Shown in pieces: positions 55,097 through 64,000 of a stretch of DNA of 64,000 bases. Below the pieces are notes generated by a model. It was not told where the DNA came from. It worked only from the letters and a program-made list of their open reading frames with translations, and searched no databases. The position numbers and the translations under genes are program-made. The stretch comes from Daphnia carinata (lineage: Eukaryota > Arthropoda > Branchiopoda > Diplostraca > Daphniidae). Where the stretch lies: NCBI RefSeq assembly GCF_022539665.2, contig NW_026712514.1, positions 1 through 64,000 on the forward strand, written 5' to 3'. How positions within the stretch are numbered: the stretch's first letter is position 1; the number at the start of each line of letters is the position of its first letter.

Positions 55097-55168
55097 GGGG
55101 TTGTAACTCAGTGGTAGAGTGCTCGCTTTGCATGCGAAAAGCCCGGAGTTCAATCCTCCGCAGCTCCA
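55097..55168 (+). tRNA. tRNA-Ala(TGC)
   Basis: Right block unit 12. CTCGC/GCGAA with C27xA43. Confidence 0.88.
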
Positions 55169-55527
55169 ATTCACTTCTTTCTATATCTAGTTATTTCCAT
55201 TGGTGTTGTGAAACAGAACAAGTTTTTCCAGTCCCGTTTTTCCAAGCATAGAAAATCATTTCCTAGTAAATATTGAAATTAGCAAATCATTCCAATAATG
55301 TCAATAACGTTTGAAAGAGACTACATCCATGTTGATCACTTATAGAACAATATTTTGCATTATTTGTACATAAAAAATTTGCCCATGAATGCAGAACTTA
55401 TATAAAATTTAAGTGCCATTTATATCTGAAAATGACTAATGCGACAACAGAAACAAGAATGATTAAATTTGATAATATAATTGACCAAAAAACATCTGGG
55501 TTACAGTATGATCGATTCTATATAAAT

Positions 55528-55599
55528 GGGGTTGTAACTCAGAGGTAGAGTGTTTGCTTCGCATGTGAGAAGCCCGGAGTTCAATCCTCCGCTACTCCA
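55528..55599 (+). tRNA. tRNA-Ala(CGC)
   Basis: Right block unit 13. Majority type gene under the upstream spacer variant also seen at 53022, where the gene is allele A; a sign of exchange close to the gene. Confidence 0.85.
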
Positions 55600-55931
55600 A
55601 CCCAAAGAAGGATTTTTAATACATTCGAATTACCGAATTCCATCATCATGAAAAAGTAACTCATCGAATTATAGGTAGCATTACATGTAAAAGCAACTGC
55701 AATAAAACCAACGATGTTGATAGTCTACAAACAATTTGGAACTATAATTAAAGATTGCACTACTGGTTCATTTCAAAGAATACCAAGTATGCACACATTT
55801 TAATTAAGACAAATGTAATATCTAACTAAGAAAATTTCTTTTGAATCAATTTACAAGCAGTAACAAGGACGATTGAAATTTTACCTGAAATTTGCAAAAA
55901 ACGTAATTTGTGTAAATTGATATGAAAATGT

Positions 55932-56003
55932 GGGGTTGTAACTCAGTGGTAGAGTGTTCGCTTTGCATGCGAAAAGCCCGGAGTTCAATCCTCCGCAGCT
56001 CCA
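55932..56003 (+). tRNA. tRNA-Ala(TGC)
   Basis: Right block unit 13. TTCGC/GCGAA, paired. Confidence 0.9.
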
Positions 56004-56362
56004 ATTCACTTATTTCTATATCTAGTTATTTCCATTGGTGTTGTGAAACAGAACAAGTTTTTCCAGTCCCGTTTTTCCAAGCATAGAAAACCATTTCCTA
56101 GTAAATATTGAAATTAGCAAATCATTCCAATAATGTCAATAACGTTTGAAAGAGACTACATCCATGTTGATCACTTATAGAACAATATTTTGCATTATTT
56201 GTACATAAAAAATTTGCCCATGAATGCAGAACTTATATAAAATTTAAGTGCCATTTATATCTGAAAATGGACTAATGCGACAACAGAAACAAGAATGATT
56301 AAATTTGATAATATAATTGACCAAAAACATCTGGGTTTCAGTAAGATCGAGTCTATATAAAT

Positions 56363-56434
56363 GGGGTTGTAACTCAGAGGTAGAGTGTTTGCTTCGCATG
56401 TGAAAAGCCCGGAGTTCAATCCTCCGCAACTCCA
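56363..56434 (+). tRNA. tRNA-Ala(CGC), fully paired allele A
   Basis: Right block unit 14. CAACTCC acceptor and TTTGC/GTGAA stem. Confidence 0.9.
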
Positions 56435-56766
56435 ACCCAAAGAAGGATTTTTAATACATTCGAATTACCGAATTCCATCATCATGAAAAAGTAACTCATC
56501 GAATTATAGGTAGCATTACATGTAAAAGCAACTGCAATAAAACCAACGATGTTGATAGTCTACAAACAATTTGGAACTATAATTAAAGATTGCACTACTG
56601 GTTCATTTCAAAGAATACCAAGTATGCACACATTTTAATTAAGACAAATGTAATATCTAACTAAGAAAATTTCTTTTGAATCAATTTACAAGCAGTAACA
56701 AGGACGATTGAAATTTTACCTGAAATTTGCAAAAAACGTAATTTGTGTAAATTGATATGAAAATGT

Positions 56767-56838
56767 GGGGTTGTAACTCAGTGGTAGAGTGCTCGCTTTG
56801 CATGCGAAAAGCCCGGAGTTCAATCCTCCGCAGCTCCA
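56767..56838 (+). tRNA. tRNA-Ala(TGC)
   Basis: Right block unit 14. CTCGC/GCGAA with C27xA43. Confidence 0.88.
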
Positions 56839-57198
56839 ATTCACTTCTTTCTATATCTAGTTATTTCCATTGGTGTTGTGAAACAGAACAAGTTTTTCCA
56901 GTCCCGTTTTTCCAAGCATAGAAAATCATTTCCTAGTAAATATTGAAATTAGCAAATCATTCCAATAATGTCAATAACGTTTGAAAGAGACTACATCCAT
57001 GTTGATCACTTATAGAACAATATTTTGCATTATTTGTACATAAAAAATTTGCCCATGAATGCAGAACTTATATAAAATTTAAGTGCCATTTATATCTGAA
57101 AATGGACTAATGCGACAACAGAAACAAGAATGATTAAATTTGATAATATAATTGACCAAAAAACATCTGGGTTACAGTAAGATCGAGTCTATATAAAT

Positions 57199-57270
57199 GG
57201 GGTTGTAACTCAGAGGTAGAGTGTTTGCTTCGCATGTGAGAAGCCCGGAGTTCAATCCTCCGCTACTCCA
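57199..57270 (+). tRNA. tRNA-Ala(CGC)
   Basis: Right block unit 15. Majority type: TTTGC/GTGAG, U6xU67. Confidence 0.85.
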
Positions 57271-57602
57271 ACCCAAAGAAGGATTTTTAATACATTCGAA
57301 TTACCGAATTCCATCATCATGAAAAAGTAACTCATCGAATTATAGGTAGCATTACATGTAAAAGCAACTGCAATAAAACCAACGATGTTGATAGTCTACA
57401 AACAATTTGGAACTATAATTAAAGATTGCACTACTGGTTCATTTCAAAGAATACCAAGTATGCACACATTTTAATTAAGACAAATGTAATATCTAACTAA
57501 GAAAATTTCTTTTGAATCAATTTACAAGCAGTAACAAGGACGATTGAAATTTTACCTGAAATTTGCAAAAAACGTAATTTGTGTAAATTGATATGAAAAT
57601 GT

Positions 57603-57674
57603 GGGGTTGTAACTCAGTGGTAGAGTGTTCGCTTTGCATGCGAGAAGCCCGGAGTTCAATCCTCCGCAGCTCCA
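57603..57674 (+). tRNA. tRNA-Ala(TGC)
   Basis: Right block unit 15. TTCGC/GCGAG with a U27:G43 wobble. Confidence 0.88.
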
Positions 57675-58034
57675 ATTCACTTCTTTCTATATCTAGTTAT
57701 TTCCATTGGTGTTGTGAAACAGAACAAGTTTTTCCAGTCCCGTTTTTCCAAGCATAGAAAATCATTTCCTAGTAAATATTGAAATTAGCAAATCATTCCA
57801 ATAATGTCAATAACGTTTGAAAGAGACTACATCCATGTTGATCACTTATAGAACAATATTTTGCATTATTTGTACATAAAAAATTTGCCCATGAATGCAG
57901 AACTTATATAAAATTTAAGTGCCATTTATATCTGAAAATGGACTAATGCGACAACAGAAACAAGAATGATTAAATTTGATAATATAATTGACCAAAAAAC
58001 ATCTGGGTTACAGTAAGATCGAGTCTATATAAAT

Positions 58035-58106
58035 GGGGTTGTAACTCAGAGGTAGAGTGTTTGCTTCGCATGTGAGAAGCCCGGAGTTCAATCCTCCGCT
58101 ACTCCA
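58035..58106 (+). tRNA. tRNA-Ala(CGC)
   Basis: Right block unit 16. Majority type: TTTGC/GTGAG, U6xU67. Confidence 0.85.
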
Positions 58107-58438
58107 ACCCAAAGAAGGATTTTTAATACATTCGAATTACCGAATTCCATCATCATGAAAAAGTAACTCATCGAATTATAGGTAGCATTACATGTAAAAG
58201 CAACTGCAATAAAACCAACGATGTTGATAGCCTACAAACAATTTGGAACTATAATTAAAGATTGCACTACTGGTTCATTTCAAAGAATACCAAGTATGCA
58301 CACATTTTAATTAAGACAAATGTAATATCTAACTAAGAAAATTTCTTTTGAATCAATTTACAAGCAGTAACAAGGACGATTGAAATTTTACCTGAAATTT
58401 GCAAAAAACGTAATTTGTGTAAATTGATATGAAAATGT

Positions 58439-58510
58439 GGGGTGGTAACTCAGTGGTAGAATGCTCGCTTTGCATGCGAAAAGCCCGGAGTTCAATCCTC
58501 CGCAGCTCCA
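58439..58510 (+). tRNA. tRNA-Ala(TGC), terminal copy
   Basis: Right block unit 16, last gene of the array. Acceptor GGGGTGG gives G6xA67, stem CTCGC/GCGAA has C27xA43, and base 24 is changed (TAGAATG). May be weakened. Confidence 0.78.
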
Positions 58511-58556
58511 ATTCACTTCTTTCTATATCTAGTTATTTCCATTGGTGTTGTGAAAC

Positions 58557-60593
58557 AGACCAAAAAATATCTGGGTTTCAGTAAGATCGAATCTATAAAA
58601 ATTGGGATGTAATGTTTGAGAGACTACATTCATCGGTTGCGATTGAAAATTAATCACGATTTTAATTTTGAATAAAATTTTAATATGCGATAAAATCATT
58701 TTAAAATAATCGAAATTGGCGATTTAATTTTTAAAAATTTAATTTAGTCGAGCGATTTTTTTCCGATTAGTTTGCGACCTGTATGAATGTTAGATGAGAA
58801 TACATGAAAGTATATTCAGAGTTGCGTCACTTTTGTAGCAGACGCTTTTTTGAAATGTTAACTTATGTCAATATAAACAATGGGAAGTTATTTGTTTACT
58901 GCTAGTTGGCGTCTAAAAACAATCGGAAAAGTAATTGGTAGGAAATTTAATCGAAATTAAATTTTTTTTCAACAGACGGATGATCGCCGATTTTTTTTCA
59001 CGGTGACCGTTAGATAGCGATAGCTCTAAAAAGAAAAACAATGCCGATTTTTTTGGGGGGAGGGGGGGGGGATAAAACGGATTGCCATATTTTTATCTTG
59101 ATCGCCGATCCCATCTTCAGTGATTGATCTTGATCTCCGATTACATCTTTTAAGAATGATCTGATCGGCGATCAAATTTTTTCGATTTCCGATCGTTTTT
59201 AGGCAAAATTTAGTTGTCAAAATTGAACTAAATTTGTCACCATTTCTAGTCCATGTCTTCACTTAACCTATAAGTAGACAAAAAGGCGTCTGCTGCAAAT
59301 GAAGGATTAACAACTTCCACAGCGAAATCCTTTAGCAAAAATTTATGTGAATTGTAAATTCTTTCGTTTGGTGGCGCTAAATTCAATCGCAAAATTGATC
59401 GCTGCCGATCAACGAGTTTTACTTATCGCCGATCACATCAACACCAAATTCAAAAGATATAATTGGCGATCTATTTATTTATCTTAAACGAGAACGGAGA
59501 TCACGGCTAGACTGTTCTTTACAAACAAATGCATCTTCACCGAAAGAAAAAATTTTCGTAACCTCGAGGTCGAGCTACACAGCAAAATGTTGTCAGAAAG
59601 AATAGAAAAAGAGAGCAAAAAACTGGTGTTATATAAGGTTAAGGGAAATAAGAAGAAAAAACCAAAAAATTTTGGGGTTCTTTGTTATATCAACTCTGAA
59701 ATTCCTAGGACAAAATATCTCCCATTTTCTGATTAATTTTAAAGAATTTTTTGTAGGTTAGTATGCTACCCTAACAGTTTAATTTAATTAAAAATTAATT
59801 TACTATCTTATTCTCGGTATTTGCCTGTGTTGCGAAGCCCCTATTGCATCCCAAGTATTCTTAGGAAATGGGAAAAATTGTTCAGTAATAAGCATACTTG
59901 GGACCATTAATATCCTGGTGCGTCACGCATGCCATTCTAAAGGTGTGGTGATACCAAAGTGCAACAGCCGCTTCGGTTCCACCGTCTACTGACCACAACT
60001 TTTTAGGCAACATTGATTGCCCTAATGTTTAAAAAAAAACTCCATATTGGATAGGTAGATTGCAAAGAAATTGCAACTCAACATCCGCTACAGGTATATT
60101 TATTACCTTGGAAGTACACAATGTAATTGCATAGTAAAATAACCAGCAACTATTACGCAGACAAACGAAAAACTGAACCACCTGCATATACATCTTCAGT
60201 TATATGCATCAAGCTATTTCAAAAAAGTATACTTAGAAAATTAAAATTAGCTAGCTGAAGACGTAAATAAAATGTTCACCAATGCTCCAAATGCCGATCA
60301 TTTTTATCTTTAAAAAAAGTCGAAAGTTACGTGCAATTTTAATTTTGTGTCATATTCATTCGCAGGTAAATGGACTGATTTAGCGTTTCAACTAATAGTT
60401 AGGAGCAGATACTGGTTGATTACAGTTTTGACCAAGACCTGTGAACAAAAGAGATTAAAGTAAAATTGTCGTTCGTTCTTGAATTCAGCCAAATGATCAG
60501 TCATATCATATATTCTTCCTTGGTTTATGAGAACCCGCTAACGGATTTTTCATCTTGTTCTTTAATTTAACATAGAATGCTCTCCATTTTGAT
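58557..60593. other. Array edge and gene-free DNA
   Basis: Positions 58557-58640 hold a shuffled, decayed piece of the array unit (CATCTGGGTTTCAG-like, GATCGAATCTATA and GAGAGACTACATTC in near-normal order) but no tRNA. Positions 58640-59560 are dense in CGATTAAAT and GATCGCCGATC words on both strands, with a G-run near 59053-59071; this may be an unrecognised repeat. No gene seen up to the MEMO1 stop. Confidence 0.5.
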
Positions 60594-62202
60594 TCATTCT
60601 AAGAGTAGCGCAGCAGATGCATAACTGACCGATGAATCGCTAAATGACCGGCATTGACTCGACTGAGCGTAATCCACAAATTTGAGGGAAGCCGTCAAAC
60701 CGTTCGAAGTTTCACGAATATGGTCCACCATCTTAAAAAAGAATATTGAATCAGTATCAGTAGAACACTTCTGAAACGAACCTAAGGGATGAAAAAAGAA
60801 GTGGCAGGAAAATATTTTCCTTACGTTTAGCAGCACTCCGATTGGATGTCGGCCACAAATCGTGTTTCCGTATTTTTTCAAGTATTCGGTGAATCCAGTG
60901 GTATCCAACATTTCAATAATGGACATACCCTGTATTGGAAAACTAGATATTTCACGGCTGGCACCAGTAATTTCCACAAACAATATTACTTGTTGGTCAA
61001 GTCTCTGAATGGACTGATAAATTTCGCCGCAAGATTTATCATAGTGCGTATAACGGAACCGCTGGCCCCAATGGCAGAAGTCTGAAGAAATAATGAAGCA
61101 ATTGCTGGGATCAACGAGATATCTGGAAAGAAGTCTTCCGTAGTGAGTTTCACGTTCCGGTGACAGCGATCCAACCAAAATCGGGACTATGGAAATATCT
61201 CTGTGACTAAAAACAATAACCATTATTTAGTTATTTATATAATAGAAGTGAAATTCGGTGACTGGACGATTGCGACACTATAACGACACCTACTATATCC
61301 AAGCTCAGAAAAGCATTTACCGTTTAGCAATCGGTATGTTTAAGTCTTACTCATAAAATAAAATAGCTTAGAAAATCGCCATCGTGTCAAAACAGTCCGT
61401 CTACCTGCAAATCGAAAAAAGCCTAGAGCCAAAATTCGCTTACTTTTCAAACACTTTGGCAATGTAAGGCAAATGCATTTCAATGCTGTGCTCATCTTCA
61501 TCTGTTTCCAAGTTCATCCACTCAAAACAACCTGTACTCTGCAGTTCTTTGTACACTAAATACATGAGTTAAATATTTTCATTCTGATAAAATAGCAAAG
61601 TAAGAGAGTTTTACCCTGAGTATCTAGATTGAGATCACAAAAAGGTGTGCGATATTTTGCTACTGTAGATAGGGCACAGCCAGACAGTCGAACATGATGA
61701 GATGGCCCTAGAATAAAGACACGTTTCCTGTTCCAACGGAAAAAAAATAGATATTGATAAAAAAGAAGATGCAAACAAGTATTTTGTTTCTTGATTTTAC
61801 ACGTTCGTAGGATCAATTTGTTTGTACGCAAAACCTGCACATGACCCACAATAACGATAGCCAGCATGCCTGTTGCAAGAAAAGATGTATTAGTTCTAGC
61901 ATCAGCTGTAGGCTTCCTTGTGCATTCTTAGAATTTAGTTGCAATAATCTGCTAATAAAATGGAATGAAGAAATAAGTTTTAAAAATTTACGGAGCAATT
62001 ATAGCTCTTGCAGGTCCATGTGAAAAATTGGCAGCTTCTAGCCACCCATCAAGCTGACGACCAAGTTCCTTAGCTGTAAAGAATGAATGAAACATGTCAA
62101 GTTCTTACAGTTCACTTTTCAAACAAAGAAGCAATGTGAAAAAATATAGTTACCTGAATCGGAATACCAGCTACCTGCATGAGAAGCTTTACGTACGGAC
62201 AT
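60594..62202 (-). CDS. memo1: MEMO1 family protein (294 aa, 8 exons)
   Basis: Exons on the minus strand: 62202-62154, 62073-61992, 61869-61801, 61727-61615, 61555-61444, 61206-60990, 60929-60825, 60731-60594. All introns are GT-AG (59-237 nt) and phases agree, giving 294 codons; human MEMO1 has 297. The start ATG opens [16 protein letters not shown], the conserved N terminus. Likely metal or active-site residues are present: His45 (PHAGY), His77 (GPSHHV), Asp184 and His187 (SSDFCHW), Cys239 (TICGRHPIG). The C terminus has YAQSSQC. MEMO proteins are cytoplasmic and fold like class III nonheme iron dioxygenases; they act in ErbB2 and cytoskeletal signalling and in copper or iron-linked redox chemistry. 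The 60-nt intron at 60989-60930 is a multiple of three without stops, so its retention would keep the frame. Confidence 0.93.
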
Positions 62203-63682
62203 TTTAGAATTTACAATATCTTTACTAGGCAAGAAACTGACCTAACACAGTACCACAAGTTTAATTCCGCCTTAGATAAGTTTCCTCTTGGTCCTACGTC
62301 CTGCTATGTCTAGCAATAGCAGTGAACACAAAGCTGAAAGCACTCAGCAAGCAGAAACCCTCCCTAGACCCTAGTACAAGAAGAAGGGTGTAAAGCCTCT
62401 AGGGTGAAAGCAGACCAAACGTTCTGCGACAGAAAAGTCAAACGGAGAATCACGGTGTTCATGAAACGCGAAACGTTTTTCGACTAAAACGCGAAACTCA
62501 ATGCGGAGTGGCCCCAAAAGAATTAGCTGTGAGCCAGGGCTAATATCACCGGAGGGCATCAGGAATTGCGAACAAGTTTAGCGAAGCCGTTATTAGAAGT
62601 GCTAATGAATTGTGCATTTAAGGACTAAAATCCTTCGATGAAAACAAATGCATGTCAGGATAGTTACAGTTAGGTTGTTTTCTTTTCTCCCTATGGGTAT
62701 ATAGGCTACAAATGTTTAATCCGAAAAAAGGTAAGAGTCCGTGTGCCTCTTCTGGTGAGCGTGTGATCCCATAAGTAAGTTTTGATCGAGACTGACAAAA
62801 AGAGATTTTAAAAAATAGTATGTAATTTCTGTGTTAATAATATTTTAAAATTGCGCCAACTTGCTAGATTATGTTGGATGACGGAAAAATAAATGGGGCA
62901 TGCGACTTTGCATGTTAAATCTCACAATGTAATTAGGATAAAAATTCTATTTATTAAATCATCAAGCGACATATCAACTAAATGATACTGAGGTTCTTTC
63001 TCACAGTTTCAACGGCGATTTCAAGAAAGAGGCTTTACTTTTATAGTGTTTATTACCTTGATAAATTACTAATCAAATAAGTAAAATAATGGAGAATTTG
63101 TAAACTATCGCCTTCTTTTTTTGTGATCAAGTTTAGCAGATTAGCATATTTTGCGAAAACTTGGAAACGTTTTTACCGCAAAAGAGGATTTTGGTTCCGC
63201 ATTGAGTTTTGCATTTCAGTCGAAACAGGTTTCGCGGTTTCGCTTTGGCATTTTAGGCACGCACGGAGGATCAATATCTTAACGAAAATTTAAATAAACA
63301 TTTTAAAATGCAATGAAATTACTTTATAACTGCAGGGCTTTTATATATATATTTTTTGAAACTTTCAATAAATAATAGAAATGGTTCTTTAAAAATCAAA
63401 ATATGTTTTTAACCATTGGACGTGCGAGCCAATGATCGAGTTACAAGCATGTAAACAAAGGAGCATCCGTATTCCGAGTCCACCACACTACGGACAGTCT
63501 ACTTCAGTTACCACCATCGAAGTTGACAAAAAACGTAATAAGAACGTATTATTAAGGTGAGGGCGTAAGAAAATCGTACTTCGTCAGATATCAAATCTAG
63601 AGATTGAATTTTTATAAGTTTATTGTCAACTTCCACTGTGACTGGCCTGAGTCAAATCCACTCACATCAGCAAAGTTTTCAA
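62203..63682. promoter_or_regulatory. Divergent intergenic region, memo1 and EAPP-like
   Basis: The two genes start back to back with about 1.5 kb between them. No TATA box or CpG-rich tract stands out. Short frames near 62371-62559 are not supported as genes. Confidence 0.4.
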
Positions 63683-64000
63683 ATGGATTCGGATGACGAG
63701 TATATTGTACAACAATTTAGCGAGGATGGAGGAACTGACTCAAGTGATGAAGATGAAATGGTCATGAAAGAATTTTTCCGGCAATCAGGTTCTGTATCAA
63801 AAAGATCATTAAAAGATTTTGAGAGTGAAATGGAAAACGAAGCAGACATCCGTGTTGCAGCATACCTAGAGAAAGAACAGTTTCGTGATCCTTTAAAGCC
63901 TGAGAGTGATATAAAAGAAGAAAGAAAATTTAGAGATTACTTTGACACTGATTCAGAAGAAGGAGAAACAGAAGATCCAACGGTAGAGGCAAAATCAAAC
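63683..64000 (+). CDS. EAPP-like protein, N-terminal part (runs off window)
   Basis: ATG at 63683 (context TTCAAATGG) opens 106 codons with no stop before the window ends. The product is highly acidic (SEDGGTDSSDEDEM). It then has a DFESEMENEAD block and RKFRDYFDTDSEEGETED. E2F-associated phosphoprotein (EAPP) has the same order: an acidic start, an FEKEMEAEL-like block and a YFDSDSEDED-like motif. EAPP is a nuclear protein that binds activating E2F factors. Assignment rests on these short motifs only; the diagnostic C-terminal cysteine region lies outside the window. It is transcribed away from memo1. Confidence 0.6.
   Translation, partial: MDSDDEYIVQQFSEDGGTDSSDEDEMVMKEFFRQSGSVSKRSLKDFESEMENEADIRVAAYLEKEQFRDPLKPESDIKEERKFRDYFDTDSEEGETEDPTVEAKSN

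Larger units (their letters stand above)
45166..58556 (+). repeat. tRNA-Ala tandem array, right block (16 units)
   Basis: Continues the left block with the same 836-bp unit and gene order. The first unit resumes with TTACCATTGG, the E3 target. Right-block spacers mostly carry AACAGAACAAG and TCCCG where the middle left-block units have AATAGAAAAAG and TCCTG, so each block is internally more alike. A subset of units (48008, 48843, 51350, 53857, 56363) shares a one-base-shorter ACCAAAAACATCTGGGTTTCAG. Confidence 0.95.

Noticed and set aside
62371-62559. 62-codon minus-strand frame upstream of memo1
   Set aside because: No similarity, no splice link to memo1, and it lies in the divergent spacer.

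Overview
The window is animal nuclear DNA, AT-rich, with short introns (57-237 nt where they can be placed), abundant LTR retrotransposons and a very large tRNA array. Two ordinary nuclear genes at the right end, a MEMO1 orthologue and the start of an EAPP-like gene, fit an arthropod. The tRNA load and the retroelement style suggest a small crustacean such as Daphnia, but that is inference, not something the sequence proves.

Layout. 1-8054: intergenic and relic DNA with three small inverted-repeat elements, two diverged tRNA-Ala(TGC) genes (1365, 1974) and two decayed coding regions, the second cut by the LTR at 8055. 8055-20095: retroelement E1 (Ty3/gypsy-like, + strand), with a 5' LTR, gag, pol, two copies of a small accessory gene (orfX) and a truncated env. 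20096-20680: filler with two exon-like segments. 20680-23659: E2, an inverted 5' fragment of the same family. 23705-24834: a fold-back DNA element with an 8-bp target duplication. 24843-58556: a tandem array of 26 units of about 836 bp. Each unit holds one tRNA-Ala(CGC) and one tRNA-Ala(TGC) gene, all on the + strand (52 genes). The array is split after its tenth unit by E3 (33106-45165, - strand), a 12,060-bp element with apparently identical 692-bp LTRs and a TTAC duplication. 58557-60590 holds no gene. 60594-62202 is an intact-looking MEMO1 gene in eight exons (- strand). At 63683 an EAPP-like gene starts on the + strand and runs off the window.

How the parts work together. E1, E2 and E3 belong to one family with an unusual gene plan: an overlapping pair of frames ahead of gag, a pol reached through a -1 slippery site (GGGAAAC) just before the gag stop, a small orfX with its own TATA box, and an env with a signal peptide that is probably read from a spliced RNA. 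The overprinted frame (about 342 codons) keeps its ATG at the same aligned place in all three elements. It and orfX are the least familiar parts of the window. The tRNA genes show all four combinations of two anticodon-stem alleles, and the commonest CGC gene looks like a recombinant of two well-paired parents, so the array is a clear record of unequal exchange or gene conversion.
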